Assembly: GCF_036370855.1 (NCBI RefSeq)
Contig: NC_088099.1
Span: 139,936,017 to 140,000,016 of the forward strand
Origin: Dromaius novaehollandiae
Lineage: Eukaryota > Chordata > Aves > Casuariiformes > Dromaiidae
Length of the DNA stretch: 64,000 nt
Reading direction: 5' to 3'
Shown: in pieces, positions 50,901-57,054 of the stretch
Layout: each line of letters opens with the position of its first letter
Numbering within the stretch: the first letter of the stretch is position 1
Program-made: the position numbers and the translations under genes
The notes under the pieces: model-generated
The model's input: only the letters and a program-made list of their open reading frames with translations
Databases searched by the model: none
What the model was told of the DNA's origin: nothing

Positions 50901-53900
50901 GAAGCTAGGATTAATCAGGCTGGAAGTGACAGGAAAAAGCACACATGATCATAGGAAATCTAGGCTTCTTATGACAGAATAACTTGTTTAAAGCTTGTCC
51001 CATGTGTAGCTTAAATGATCTTGCAGAGGAAATGGCTATGATTCTACAGTGTTCTTAGTAGAGAAATAACATAGAGAATCCAACATCCAAATGATCCATG
51101 CAGTTCATCCAATCTTTCATAGTTTAGCTATTTTAGGACAAGATTAATCATTTCCTGGAGGATTCTGCTTCTCACCGTTGAATCTGAAGTAACTTAGTTT
51201 GGTGTGCTGGCATTTAAATGTCTAAAAACTAAATACCTAGATAAGAGCAGGTGAATTCTACTCTGTAATGCATTCGTAGTCTTATTTAGCAGCTAAGAAG
51301 AATGAAGAATACTGTTCATTAGGTAGTGACCCAGTGTCAAGGAACTCTTTCAGGCTAGGTAGGACATTGGCTGTTATCCGCTGCAGCAAGCCACAAGGAT
51401 ATTCAGTCCTACCAGTATTTGGATCATGGAATGTACAGTATCTGAGCATTTTTTTTTTTTGTTTGCTTTAAAACCTGATTGCAAATTCTTCTATAATAGG
51501 TACCAGATTTCTCTGACTCAATGGCTAGTGTTCCCTATCCTCGGAAGCCAACCTTCTCAGTTTTTTTATCTGCCTTCTCAGTTATAAAGTCCCGAAGAAG
51601 TCAAAGAAACAAAATTATTTTGCATTGATGGTTTTGTTGTAAAGCAGCTCATATGTGAACCTGTCATTCTTTGGGAAAAAACAGGTCATGACTTTTTTTC
51701 TGTACATATTTATGTAATTTGGTCCTGACATCTCAGGCATCTCAGATTTCACTATTTCATAAAGTTTAAGGCCATGGCAGATAATCTTCTGTGATATCCT
51801 GTGTATCACAGGCTATCATATTTCTCCAGGTTCTCTTGGAACTGAGTCTAAAGCTAATAAGATTTTTCCTCAGAGGTTTGAGACTCCCTATAGGCAGTTC
51901 AATTGCCTAGGGATTTGCATTAATTACCATATCTTCATTTCCTTTTAATGATTCCATGTTCCTGCTAGAAACCTGAATTTTCTATCTAATTCTATACAGA
52001 AACATATTACACTTTATAAAATTCAGATAGAGGCTCTAAAAGTGTCATGTGCTTGTGGCACATTGCACATCGTAATGTTTCTTTGCTCATGTCTGTTACA
52101 AAAATATTGATTTTTGGATTTTTCAGCTACTTTTTAGGTATGCCTCTAAGAAGCATTTTTCTTCCTAAGGAAAAAAAAATTAGAGTATGCATCAGGCTAC
52201 TGCTTGAGCAATAATAGGCCAGTATCTAAAGAAGAAATTTTTTAAATTGTGAACTTTATTTAAATATTCTGACACATTCTTTGTCTATTGAAATGTGAGG
52301 TCTTGAAATTTGGTATTCATATGTGTGTGCATATTTAAATTATACGTGTGTGTGTGTTTGTGTGTGTAAGGGGAATCAAAAGGTATTTTCCTCCCTCTCA
52401 ATTTAACCCATTTACATAGCTGCTTAGCCCATTAGTATGGATTGCAAGATTTAATTTTTCCTACATGCAACAAGACCACTTTAAAAGTATTAGCCAGTAG
52501 TAGACTCCCACTTGTGTATTACCGTTCTGCTGCTACAGTGCTTTATGTTTACCCCTTTCATTTTGGAGAAGCTGCAGTTTTGTTTACCAAATATTGTTCC
52601 TATTCAAAATAGTGTTTGCTTGTATCATGAATCTTTACAGTTTCTTGGCTCTGTGACTGTCATCCACTTTCTGAATGGCAAAGACCTTGCAATCTAATAT
52701 CTCTACTGTAGAACAGAGACTTTAGTGAAAATAGTTTTTTTTTTATTTAAAGTTTTTCAACAGCTTAATGTCAGCATCTCTTTGAGAAGGAGTGTACTTG
52801 TAGATGAGAAAAGTTTTAAAGATGAGCGCAGAAGTCTTGTACTCTATGCTTTAATCCTCCACTGTCTGTAGTGCAGGACAACTATATTATGAAAAACTTG
52901 ACACTTAAGAGATGAAAATTCTCTATTTGGCAACTAAATGAATAATACCAGTTTTTCAGAGATAATGAGTAGGCCACGTGCTGCTTCGAGCCAGTGGCAT
53001 CTAAAAATACTGACTTTTCCAAAAGTCAAGATTTTCAAGTGCCTGCCTGAAACAGTATTAAATTGTGTAAGTATTTTGATGGTCTAGTAATAAAAGATGC
53101 CAATTAAATCACTGACTCTGCATACACTGAAATTTGGCCCAGACCTGGGTCAAATGTGAAAATTGTTATCTTTCACTGTCACTAATAATGTTTTTGCTGT
53201 GGAAACTGTTGTTTGAAAACTTCTTTATATGAGAGCAAAAATAAAAGAAGGTATGTGTTTTATGAAGAAGGCATACAAACATACATACATATACATGTGC
53301 AACAGCAAAAATGCAAATGCCATAATAAAATTTATGGGTATATAGTAGAAGGTCTGTGCAGCAAGTTGGGGAACTATAATTGGGAGGTTTGAAATTGTGC
53401 TCTTAGTGCAATAGAATAATTGTATTTCTTTAAGTGCTTCAACTGCCCCTCTGAAAGCAGTGTTGTTTCTTTGGGTATACAATTTCATGCACTGTTGTCT
53501 ATAATCACGTACTTGAAATATAGTATCTGGATATCTGGCCCTGCCTATTGTAAATGCTATATATTTTTTAATTTCCAGGGAAAATATTCAGTTCTTTCCA
53601 GTCAAATTGCTGAAAACTCTCACACTACTGAAAATTTTAAAATTGAACTTAGAGAATTAAATGCATTATGGAACATAAAGGAAATGCAGATGGAAAATAC
53701 AGAAAAATCTTTCATTGATTTGGGGTAAGAGCTACCTATTATATGAATTTTTAAGGGTAGTTTAGTGTTATTATTTTTACAGTATCATTTCTAGGAAATA
53801 TAATGCAATTTTCCTCAATGATTTGAAAGTATTTTTGTTTGATGATTGCTTGCAGTTTTAATGCATCTGTAGAAATCATTCATGATAAATTGTCTGCCTA

Positions 53901-56900
53901 GCAAATGGAATTCCAGGCATCAGAATTACTTCTGGAAATCTAATAATATTCATGGTCAGTTGCATCCTTAATTAATGGAGGATTCCTCACATTCTGTGTT
54001 TTCTCTGGTTTAAGAAATGTGGACCTACACTTACTGTGACTGATGAATCCTGAAAATAGTCTCAAAGGGCTCTATCCAACTGAAAATGCAGGCTGTCTTC
54101 TAGGCCACGCAAGCCTTGGAGGGCCATATATGCTGATTACACAGCAGGCTTACTCTTCAAGGATAAAGGTGAACATGCTGTGCAATGTCAAAGAGAAAAC
54201 AGCTTGTATTGGTGAATTATACAGCATAGGAAAATTGTGGAAAAAAAAGAACTTTGCATCATTATATTACTGCTCCCCATCTGTGCTCTCATTCACTTAT
54301 GTATTGTTGGCGTTACAAGATCTTTGAGGAACTATTCCATTAAATTCTTTATTGGGGGGGGGAGAAAAAAAAGCAGTTCTCTGTGTAAATTTTTAAGCCA
54401 GCTGTACGTGAGTGGATGTTCTTGTTTTCAACCCTTGATTCAAACAGAATGATTCAGAGGGACCCAGTGTTCAGCTGAGCTTATTGATCTTCAAGAATGG
54501 AAGACATCTTTCCATGACTCAAAACCACTTCAAAGTCAGTAGTTTCATACCAGTGAAATGCTATATTCAGGCTCACAGAAGGAAGGGATAAGATAAATAA
54601 AAAATGGTACTGAAAGATTATTTTCCTCCAACAATTTGCTGTTTCTAAATAGCTGTGAAGTTCAGCTCTCTTTCAAACAGGAAATCTTTAGTGAATTCTC
54701 CATCTTCTAGTCCTAAAATAGATAGTAATGAAAACTTTGTATTTTTCCTGAAAACCTACTTTTCAGAGATCCCATCTGGTAGAAAGAGCTGTAAAGTTTT
54801 TTTTTTAAAAAAAAGGCTATCAAAAAACCTCACTGATTTTGATAATGTGCATCCAAATGACTAATATATTCTCCTTTCTTTCTGTCATTCTCTGAACAAA
54901 GCACATATATCACATTGGAATTTCTCCATCATGAACTGCTGAAAACTATCACCGCATTCTTATGCCTTCTGGTTGTTAGAGCATTCAACCTGTCTGTACT
55001 TGGGGCAAGAGTTTGGGAGTGTTGGTGTTTTTTCATTATTTCTCATTAGTGAAGATTAGTGTGATAATATTCAGAAGAAAGAAAATTTTCTTTCAGGATA
55101 TTTACCTTCTCCTATAGATGTTGCCAATAATCTAATGTATCTAATGGCATTTTATCAGTCTATCATCAGGAAGTCCGCTGTAGCCAGTTCCTGTTATATT
55201 TTGTGTAATACACATAGTAGTTCAGTGTTAAATGTACTAATGTATTTGAACTGATACTTCTGCTTTTGTTAAAGAGTGCTGATTCCTGACTGACTTAGTA
55301 GAAAAATAGTAGAAATAAAGGACTATCTTGGCTATTATTTCCATTTTTCCGGTATGATGTCTGGCAAATTCTAGCCTGCTTTGGTAGAGAAACTGAGATA
55401 CAAGAGTCTCTGCTTCTGCTTTCAGTCTTAACTGTTGTCCTTTTCTAATTTCCTTCCTAATATCTTTCTTTGAAGAATAATACCTTCTGGACTTATTATT
55501 GTTTGCCTGTAATTCAATAAAGAAGATGAACTATTAGCTAATATTAGTAAAATAGAAATTTTGACACAATATTATCAAAATAACAATAACATAAAATAAA
55601 TCCTTTTTTTCCACAATAAAATCGGCAATAAAACTGAAGAGGCTACTGCAAAATTTAGGTTAACCTGCTAACCAAGGGAAAATCATATGCCACAGGAATC
55701 CCATGTAGAAATAAATGGAAGCAGCCTTGAACAAATAGAGTTGGAAAAGCTGTTTTTTCACTCTTAGAAGACATAGGGACATGTCTTCGTATCTTGATTT
55801 AAGAATTAATGTGAAGTCCATTCACTCCATTCTTTTTATCTCACTGGAGTTTGGTGTTAATTAAATTACAAAGATGACGGGCAAATACTGTGAACTTAAG
55901 GTTTATGTGAGGAACATACTTTATTGGAGCCCTTATCATTTATACGCACCAGTTCCCATATGGTAGACTGATGCCCAGTAAGAGGGAAATACAAGCAGGA
56001 AGCAAGTTAAGGGGATGTGCTGGAGACAAGGAAGGCTGGAAGGGTGTTCCAGTGAAAAGAAACTTTAGGTAATTTCCCAAGGATCCCTTAAGTCAGCCTT
56101 TAGAGAGGTTTTTGTAGACACTGATTCAGAGGAAGCCTTAGATCCTGTGATTTATTCCCCAAGGGGAACAGTAGTGTTAAACTTGTCTCTTAAGTTTCCT
56201 CTTGTGTGTGCACATTATGATACAGTCTTTATTACACAGTCAAGTCTTAAATTACTTACAAGGCTCTCGTTTAGTTTACCTTGCAGAAAAGCAGTGTTAG
56301 AAATACTTTAATATGCTATTGTCTACAAGTAACTGAAATACAGACTCTGAGAGAATGGAATGTTAGTACAAACTATAAACCTCTGAAATTTGCTTAATTT
56401 TACAGATTTCAAATGTGCATAGTTTAAAGAAACCATACTAGGTATGGACAAGAGACATGAAAGAAATACTATACAAATGGTATGAATCTCCCATTTCCAG
56501 TCCCAATAAATAATAAAATATTCGTTGCCCAATCTGACACTGATACAGGGCTTATTCTGTATCTCAGAATATTGTTTAAACAGATAGACTGCATGTGGGA
56601 GTGAAACAGCCCATCCTCTAGGAAGGTGTTTTCAAAATGGAAGGTATTTTTGAAAATTGGTGAGAGTTATGCATCTCAGTAGACTCATTGGATAAGCGGT
56701 ATGTCTTTAAGTGGTCTAAACTTTCATTATAAACTCTGTCATATAGCTTTTGTTCTTTTTAAAAGGGTTTCATTATATGAAAGAAGACTTTATTTTATCT
56801 ATTATTAAATTAAACATTAAAACTATAAGTAAAGACTTAAAAACAGTGTAGCAGAATGTCTCGATTAGATAATTGAAATATTTTTCTTTCAAAGGAAAAA

Positions 56901-57054
56901 TTTAAGTGCTGTGATGTTTAAGCGGCAAAATGTTCAGATGGCATTTAATCATCTCCAAGGTGAGCTAGCAGAATATGAAAAAAGATTAAAGCAGGAAGAA
57001 AAAACATATGGAGAGTTACTACAGACAAGAAAGAAAAATTTGGAAGATTTGGAA
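400..57054 (+). CDS. CCDC178: CCDC178-like coiled-coil protein, partial (15 exons spanning this interval)
   Basis: This entry covers the whole gene; the exons are listed separately. Joining 400-527, 1167-1201, 3578-3672, 5064-5264, 11750-11970, 14105-14247, 21863-22016, 30150-30245, 30360-30496, 39270-39453, 42584-42646, 46140-46301, 49529-49642, 53579-53724 and 56895-57054 gives 2039 nt: 2 nt of a split codon plus 679 open codons. Human CCDC178 is about 867 residues, so roughly 60 N-terminal and 120-130 C-terminal residues fall outside the window and no middle segment is missing. The product is nearly all charged, heptad-like helix with few prolines, as expected of an elongated coiled-coil scaffold or filament protein. 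No catalytic motif, signal peptide or membrane helix is visible. I do not know an established biochemical role. Similarity to the human protein was judged from memory, not by alignment software. Confidence 0.9.
528..1166 (+). other. Intron 1, 639 nt
   Basis: Phase 0 intron, GTATGT...TTTTGCAG. AT-rich, with no recognisable repeat or regulatory element. Confidence 0.8.
1167..1201 (+). CDS. CCDC178: CCDC178 exon 2, a 35-nt mini-exon
   Basis: Only 35 nt, with acceptor TTTTGCTTTTGCAG and donor CCGTG|GTAAGA. It encodes 11 residues (YDHVFKEEKIP) plus the first two bases of a Trp codon that exon 3 completes. The segment aligns with the human stretch reading FETSFEEW just after the first conserved block. 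Its call depends on phase agreement with exons 1 and 3 and on two strong splice sites, because it is too short to score on coding content alone. Confidence 0.82.
1202..3577 (+). other. Intron 2, 2376 nt
   Basis: Phase 2 intron, GTAAGA...CTACAG. It holds a perfect 16-bp inverted repeat at 2216-2252 (separate entry). The rest is AT-rich unique-looking sequence. Short open frames on both strands (for example the overlapping minus-strand ones at 2866-3274) have no recognisable protein similarity. Confidence 0.75.
2216..2252. repeat. Perfect 16-bp inverted repeat with 5-nt loop
   Basis: The arm TTTGAAATACACTAAA at 2216-2231 is exactly complementary to TTTAGTGTATTTCAAA at 2237-2252, around the loop TGCTG. 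Pairing stops at the next base on each side. This is a perfect short hairpin in intron 2, possibly a palindromic end of a degraded DNA transposon or a chance palindrome. Confidence 0.85.
3578..3672 (+). CDS. CCDC178: CCDC178 exon 3
   Basis: This exon is 95 nt, with acceptor TTTATCTACAG and donor AAAG|GTAAAA. Its first base completes the Trp codon begun in exon 2. It then encodes visible residues 55-85 and leaves one base for an Asp codon completed by exon 4. The sequence is polar and serine-rich (KVSAESNEDTWLSLS), a linker rather than a coiled coil. It matches the human linker region in position and in an ED-W feature, but overall similarity is low. Confidence 0.83.
3673..5063 (+). other. Intron 3, 1391 nt, ending in a tandem duplication
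   Basis: Phase 1 intron. It contains a C8-T13 homopolymer pair at 4063-4083 and ends in a tandem duplication (4839-4963 and 4964-about 5085) that includes the exon 4 acceptor. No LINE fragment was recognised. Confidence 0.75.
4063..4083. repeat. C8/T13 homopolymer tract
   Basis: Eight C (4063-4070) are followed directly by 13 T (4071-4083) inside intron 3. It is a likely site of length variation and sequencing error. It is about 980 nt from the next exon, so it does not look like its pyrimidine tract. Confidence 0.85.
4839..5085 (+). repeat. Tandem duplication of about 125 bp spanning the exon 4 splice acceptor
   Basis: Copy 1 starts at 4839 (GATACATGTGAA) and copy 2 at 4964 (GATACGTGTGAA). 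Both continue through AT(A)TTGAGAATGAA, ATAAAGA or GTAAAGA, TTAAGC, an A-rich run, and TGTATTTTTAAAG. By eye they are about 80% alike. In copy 2 the TTTTTAAAG is the acceptor of exon 4 (exon starts 5064). In copy 1 the same string ends at 4935 and would be a decoy acceptor. The exonic part differs between copies: ACAGCAATGTAACTG against ATAGCAAGACTTTAAC. Confidence 0.85.
5064..5264 (+). CDS. CCDC178: CCDC178 exon 4, first coiled-coil segment
   Basis: This exon is 201 nt, with acceptor TATTTTTAAAG (pyrimidine-poor) and donor AAAAAG|GTATTG. It encodes visible residues 87-152 and ends one base into a Glu codon. The segment begins with a leucine-rich helix (LLLEVTELIKRL), continues as a basic helix (EQEKQRRKKLGMK) and ends in SLWRLQQLPAAVQK. 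That end matches human SVWKLQELPLAVQK closely and is the best single identifier of the family here. The acceptor lies in the second copy of a local tandem duplication. Confidence 0.93.
5818..5850. repeat. (CAAA)n-like simple repeat
   Basis: A short A-rich tract of CAAA and CAAAAA units inside intron 4. It could be a simple repeat or the decayed A-rich tail of an old insertion. Confidence 0.75.
6384..6872 (+). mobile_element. CR1 LINE, truncated 3' end, sense to the gene
   Basis: About 490 bp match the terminal ORF2 and 3' UTR of avian CR1. Seen in order: GGAGTAGTGTGTCCA and GGCTCCCCAGTAC near 6414-6450, GGGCCACAAAGAT (6486), GGCTGGAGCATTTCTTGTATGA, GCTGAGAGAGCAGGGACT, TTTACTGTGAGGGTGA, GGAACAGGTTGCCCAGGGAGG, and a terminus reading CCTTTCCAACCCTGACTATTCTGTGATTG in pieces. 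The terminal ATTCTGTG-type unit is the CR1 3' hallmark. The copy is 5'-truncated, as is usual for CR1, and diverged, so it cannot move. It is the strongest sign that the genome is avian. Confidence 0.93.
11750..11970 (+). CDS. CCDC178: CCDC178 exon 5, conserved coiled coil
   Basis: This exon is 221 nt, with acceptor TCTTTTTAACAG and donor AAAA|GTAAGT. Two bases complete the Glu of the QKE motif, then visible residues 154-226 follow to a codon boundary. The DMLELQWHFDCKSRQLQQ block corresponds to human DVIELQWHLEDKANQLQH. KIQEDIDFMKKHSPLLEEK corresponds to human KIQADIDYMNEHGPLLDSK. It is a continuous amphipathic helix with regular leucine and isoleucine spacing. This is one of the two best-conserved exons in the window. 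Confidence 0.94.
11971..14104 (+). other. Intron 5, 2134 nt
   Basis: Phase 0 intron, GTAAGT...TTTTCTTAG. Very AT-rich. Near-identical 21-nt segments starting ATTAGTGG occur at about 12747 and 12790. An open frame at 13624-14001 (125 codons, no usual ATG) has a composition unlike the exons and no recognisable similarity. Confidence 0.75.
14105..14247 (+). CDS. CCDC178: CCDC178 exon 6, coiled coil
   Basis: This exon is 143 nt, with acceptor TTTATTTTCTTAG and donor TACAA|GTAAGA. It encodes visible residues 227-273 and two bases of a Lys codon. The sequence is heptad-like and acidic/basic (ELVEIQKTMKRIDEEAEKEI), ending AEMLFSQYK. It aligns in position with the human segment that ends LNSLFDHYSSS. 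There are no helix breakers. Confidence 0.9.
14248..21862 (+). other. Intron 6, 7615 nt
   Basis: Phase 2 intron, GTAAGA...TTTCTATTAG. An ancient CR1/L3-like relic lies at about 18570-19380 (minus), with a 10-bp perfect hairpin (TAAGACTATT/AATAGTCTTA, 19302-19329) inside it. Two minus-strand open frames at 14929-15210 and 15238-15435 overlap the most codon-like part of the intron, but I recognise no protein in them. Confidence 0.72.
18570..19380 (-). mobile_element. Ancient CR1/L3-type LINE relic (ORF2 region), antisense
   Basis: Read on the + strand, the order of phrases follows the reverse complement of old amniote CR1/L3 ORF2: ATTCCAAATGAAGCCATACCAGTG near 18772 (in two pieces), TTTATTTAGTTTGTCTTG then TTTTCTCAAATTTCTTACAG around 19052-19092, ATGAGGAACCATGTTGTTGACC around 19203-19224, GAAAATTGATCATTTAATC (19237), and TTATGTGGGATTTTGTTTAG (19326). 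Divergence is heavy with many indels. The family assignment rests on remembered consensus phrases. Confidence 0.6.
21863..22016 (+). CDS. CCDC178: CCDC178 exon 7, coiled coil
   Basis: This exon is 154 nt, with acceptor TATTTCTATTAG and donor AGCAAA|GTGAGT. One base completes a Lys codon, then visible residues 275-325 follow to a codon boundary. The charged helix (KLKETEEKIIKDEKHLEEL) ends in AKCWNSK, aligning with human QLTWKQK at the end of the matching segment. The flanking introns are 7.6 and 8.1 kb, so it is an isolated exon, but both phases agree with exons 6 and 8. Confidence 0.9.
22641..22725. repeat. (TG)n microsatellite followed by an AT-rich tract
   Basis: GTGTGTGTATG, then about 20 uninterrupted TG units, then TATGTATAAATATATATA-type sequence to about 22725. 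A long TG run of this kind is probably polymorphic in length and can adopt Z-DNA. Confidence 0.92.
23074..23094. repeat. T8-C-G12 homopolymer tract
   Basis: Eight T (23074-23081), one C, then twelve G (23083-23094). The G run is unusually long for otherwise AT-rich intron sequence, and its length is likely to be unreliable. Confidence 0.88.
25750..27290 (-). mobile_element. Long ancient CR1 LINE relic covering 3' UTR and reverse-transcriptase region, antisense
   Basis: On the + strand the phrases come in the order expected for a reverse-complemented amniote CR1: AGAAGGGATTTTAGG then AATCATCTAGTCTAG (3' UTR, about 25753-25783), GGACTTTCTCCAGTTTGTTC and TCCAGCTGGGGC (26104-26173), CACCTGTGGGGTCCCACTTG (26524), ATATCATCGAAAGCCTTACT and AAATGTATCACATCTACTGC (26657-26703), GTTAAATTTGCCTATCTCCAG (26907, in part), and GGGTGAATTTCATTGGGCCC (27034). 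Coverage of about 1.5 kb is unusually complete, but stops and indels are everywhere, so no protein can be made. Confidence 0.75.
27580..28130. repeat. GC-rich block resembling a dispersed repeat, family not identified
   Basis: This is a stretch of clearly higher GC content than the AT-rich sequence on both sides, full of CAGG, GCCAAG and GAGTC-like words (GGCAGGTCCAAGGTTAAGCC at 27804, GAGAAGGAGGGAGCCCCCCT at 27959). It has no open frame of note. The style recalls GC-rich interspersed repeats of turtles and birds, but I cannot name a family. A weak regulatory island is an alternative. Confidence 0.4.
30150..30245 (+). CDS. CCDC178: CCDC178 exon 8, coiled coil
   Basis: This exon is 96 nt, exactly 32 codons, phase 0 at both ends, with acceptor TATTTTCTAG and donor AAATTA|GTAAGT. 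It encodes visible residues 326-357: IEDLNNKIAAQ, then SEVMKATEKL, which leads into a KSTW block in exon 9 that aligns with human KKTW. Only 114 nt separate it from exon 9. Reading into that intron meets a stop after ten codons, so retention would truncate the protein. Confidence 0.9.
30246..30359 (+). other. Intron 8, 114 nt (very short)
   Basis: GTAAGT...GCTCATTAG, phase 0. It is by far the shortest intron in the window, where all others are 0.6-8.8 kb. Exons 8 and 9 are probably recognised across the intron as a pair. Listed because it is unusual rather than because it holds anything. Confidence 0.85.
30360..30496 (+). CDS. CCDC178: CCDC178 exon 9, coiled coil
   Basis: This exon is 137 nt, with acceptor TGCTCATTAG and donor AATAG|GTAATT. 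It encodes visible residues 358-402 and two bases of a Ser codon. KSTWEGNLQTIKQKLLNISE aligns with human KKTWDIELSDVAKDFSAISL, including the invariant TW. The rest (ENGELQGENEEFLQ) parallels human ENKKLEIDIN. It is strongly acidic and asparagine-rich, still helical in character. Confidence 0.92.
30812..30867. repeat. AT-rich palindromic simple repeat
   Basis: TATATATCATATAT, ATTAATAAAG and TCATATATATTAATATATAT words, with many self-complementary segments. Low-complexity sequence 320 nt after exon 9. Confidence 0.75.
31557..31768 (+). pseudogene. Possible decayed or cryptic exon in intron 9
   Basis: A strong pyrimidine tract and acceptor (TTTTTTTCTTCATAG, ends 31556) are followed by sequence in the phase that would splice from exon 9: Ser, then CKAVKKDLALV, then TGA at 31591. 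From about 31580 the +1 frame stays open to 31768 and contains LKDETQVYKNMYRQMW, which has a coiled-coil-like look. The exon 9 to exon 10 join already matches the human protein without a gap, so this is not a required exon. It may be a cryptic exon, an old exon duplicate with a frameshift, or chance. Confidence 0.22.
31850..32020 (+). mobile_element. Possible ancient CR1 3' fragment, sense
   Basis: CAGATCCAAGACCTAGAGAA near 31885 and AGGAGCTCAATCTATTTATA near 31938 resemble the part of old CR1 elements that reads ATCCAAGACCTGGA and GGAGCTCAATCTATTTAG. It is short and heavily diverged, without a preserved 3' terminus. Confidence 0.4.
32832..32855. repeat. Perfect 10-bp inverted repeat, 4-nt loop
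   Basis: CTAAGGAGAG (32832-32841) and CTCTCCTTAG (32846-32855) around TATC. A further GAGGAGAG follows directly. Small hairpin in intron 9 with no evident role. Confidence 0.75.
35874..35946. repeat. (AT)n microsatellite with an AC/GC tail
   Basis: At least 22 uninterrupted AT units to 35920, then GTATGTATATATACACACACACGC. A pure AT run of this length can extrude a cruciform and is prone to length change and mis-assembly. Confidence 0.93.
36441..36640 (-). mobile_element. Diverged CR1 3' end, antisense
   Basis: On the + strand: TAATCATAGTTG, TTTTGGAAGGGATTTCTG, AGCCATTTAGTCATGATC, CCCAAAGCAGG, then after an insertion-like T run GTGATGGCTATTGCAGAAC, TTCCCTGGACAAAG and AATTGCCCAGTGG. This follows the reverse complement of the CR1 3' UTR (ATCATAGAATGG, GGAAGGGACCTCTGGAGATC, CTCAAAGCAGG, GGAGACTCCACAACCTCCCTGG). 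The 3' terminus is recognisable at the left edge. Confidence 0.72.
39270..39453 (+). CDS. CCDC178: CCDC178 exon 10, coiled coil with an A13 run
   Basis: This exon is 184 nt, with acceptor TTATTTCAATAG and donor TACAAG|GTTGTA, which is a weak donor. One base completes a Ser codon, then visible residues 404-464. RTKKTYQSEIK aligns with human RKKSKYESEIK directly across the exon 9/10 join. YGEKKKKYEDLQKK parallels a human LTKHKTDEMEDK region. A run of 13 A (39392-39404) encodes most of GEKKKK and a second run of 9 A (39419-39427) follows. The frame is intact in this sequence. Any one-base slip in the A13 run would shift the rest. Confidence 0.91.
39454..42583 (+). other. Intron 10, 3130 nt
   Basis: Phase 0 intron, GTTGTA...TTTTTTTTCCTAAG. 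About 40560-41000 has phrases such as AAATATTTTACTCTTTTAGC and CTTATTTTTATATAAAATCC that loosely resemble antisense ancient L3/CR1 ORF2, too weak to call. A (TTTA)n-like tract lies near 42383-42418. Confidence 0.7.
42584..42646 (+). CDS. CCDC178: CCDC178 exon 11, short coiled-coil exon
   Basis: This exon is 63 nt, 21 codons, phase 0 at both ends, with a strong pyrimidine tract ending CCTAAG and donor ACTCAG|GTAAAC. It encodes visible residues 465-485 (HLEVNIKKEIQDQKG, then VWKKTQ), a single amphipathic helix segment of three heptads. Support comes from phase, splice sites and the lack of any gap relative to the human protein. Sequence similarity itself is modest. It could be skipped without changing frame. 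Confidence 0.84.
42647..46139 (+). other. Intron 11, 3493 nt
   Basis: Phase 0 intron, GTAAAC...TTTTAAAAAACAG. An AT palindromic patch lies at 43409-43462. The 43.5-45.3 kb part is less AT-rich and has several open frames on both strands (for example plus 44457-44732) without recognisable similarity. It may be an unrecognised old insertion. Confidence 0.7.
43409..43462. repeat. AT-rich self-complementary patch
   Basis: TATATTATATATTATTATAA followed by TACTATATAACTATAATATA and ACTATTATAATAG. Several overlapping inverted repeats in low-complexity sequence. Confidence 0.75.
46140..46301 (+). CDS. CCDC178: CCDC178 exon 12, highly charged helix
   Basis: This exon is 162 nt, 54 codons, phase 0 at both ends, with acceptor TTTTAAAAAACAG and donor CATGAG|GTAAAA. 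It encodes visible residues 486-539. ELEEKQKERLKKKEEDMKMM is dominated by alternating Glu and Lys/Arg, like a stable single alpha helix or coiled coil, and continues SVTDLETKFRRNK. The acceptor has an A-rich stretch just before CAG and a weak pyrimidine tract. A 25-A run begins 56 nt after the exon. Confidence 0.88.
46302..49528 (+). other. Intron 12, 3227 nt
   Basis: Phase 0 intron, GTAAAA...ATATTTTCCAG. Starts with the A25 run (46357-46381). The rest is AT-rich with no recognised element. Confidence 0.75.
46357..46381. repeat. A25 homopolymer
   Basis: Twenty-five uninterrupted A near the exon 12 donor. The sequence before it does not look like a retrocopy or SINE, so I read it as a simple repeat rather than an insertion tail. 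Confidence 0.92.
49529..49642 (+). CDS. CCDC178: CCDC178 exon 13, glutamine-rich coiled coil
   Basis: This exon is 114 nt, 38 codons, phase 0 at both ends, with acceptor ATATTTTCCAG and donor ATACAG|GTGAAT. It encodes visible residues 540-577. Thirteen of the 38 residues are Gln, in runs such as DQQQKQTEQQLEQ and VQQQ, with leucines spaced for a coiled coil. The matching human segment, as I remember it, is lysine-rich (KKKLRKKGKK), so residue content has changed while helix length is kept. Low similarity makes this exon rest mainly on phase, splice sites and position. Confidence 0.86.
49643..53578 (+). other. Intron 13, 3936 nt
   Basis: Phase 0 intron, GTGAAT...TTAATTTCCAG. A weak (GT)n tract lies at about 52344-52367. 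Nothing else recognised. Confidence 0.75.
53579..53724 (+). CDS. CCDC178: CCDC178 exon 14, coiled coil
   Basis: This exon is 146 nt, with acceptor TTTTTTAATTTCCAG and donor TTGGG|GTAAGA. It encodes visible residues 578-625 and two bases of a Gly codon. The helix SQIAENSHTTENFKIELREL, followed by NTEKSFIDLG, parallels human residues around ETESKRSAIFKDL and KKSFDQTLEIL. It leads directly to the strongly conserved exon 15. Confidence 0.9.
53725..56894 (+). other. Intron 14, 3170 nt
   Basis: Phase 2 intron, GTAAGA...TTTCTTTCAAAG. A G9 run at 54354-54362 is followed by GA and an A-run. No recognised transposable element. Confidence 0.75.
56895..57054 (+). CDS. CCDC178: CCDC178 exon 15, last exon in the window
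   Basis: This exon is 160 nt, with acceptor TTTTTCTTTCAAAG and donor TTGGAA|GTGAGT. One base completes a Gly codon, then visible residues 627-679 to a codon boundary. VMFKRQNVQMAFNHLQGELA aligns with human MRFKREHAQTVFDHYMQEKK. EKRLKQEEKTYGELLQTRKK aligns with human EERIFEEDQRFRVLLAVRQK. This is a conserved anchor close to the C-terminal third. The human protein continues about 120-130 residues further, so the remaining exons and the stop codon are to the right of 64000. Confidence 0.94.
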
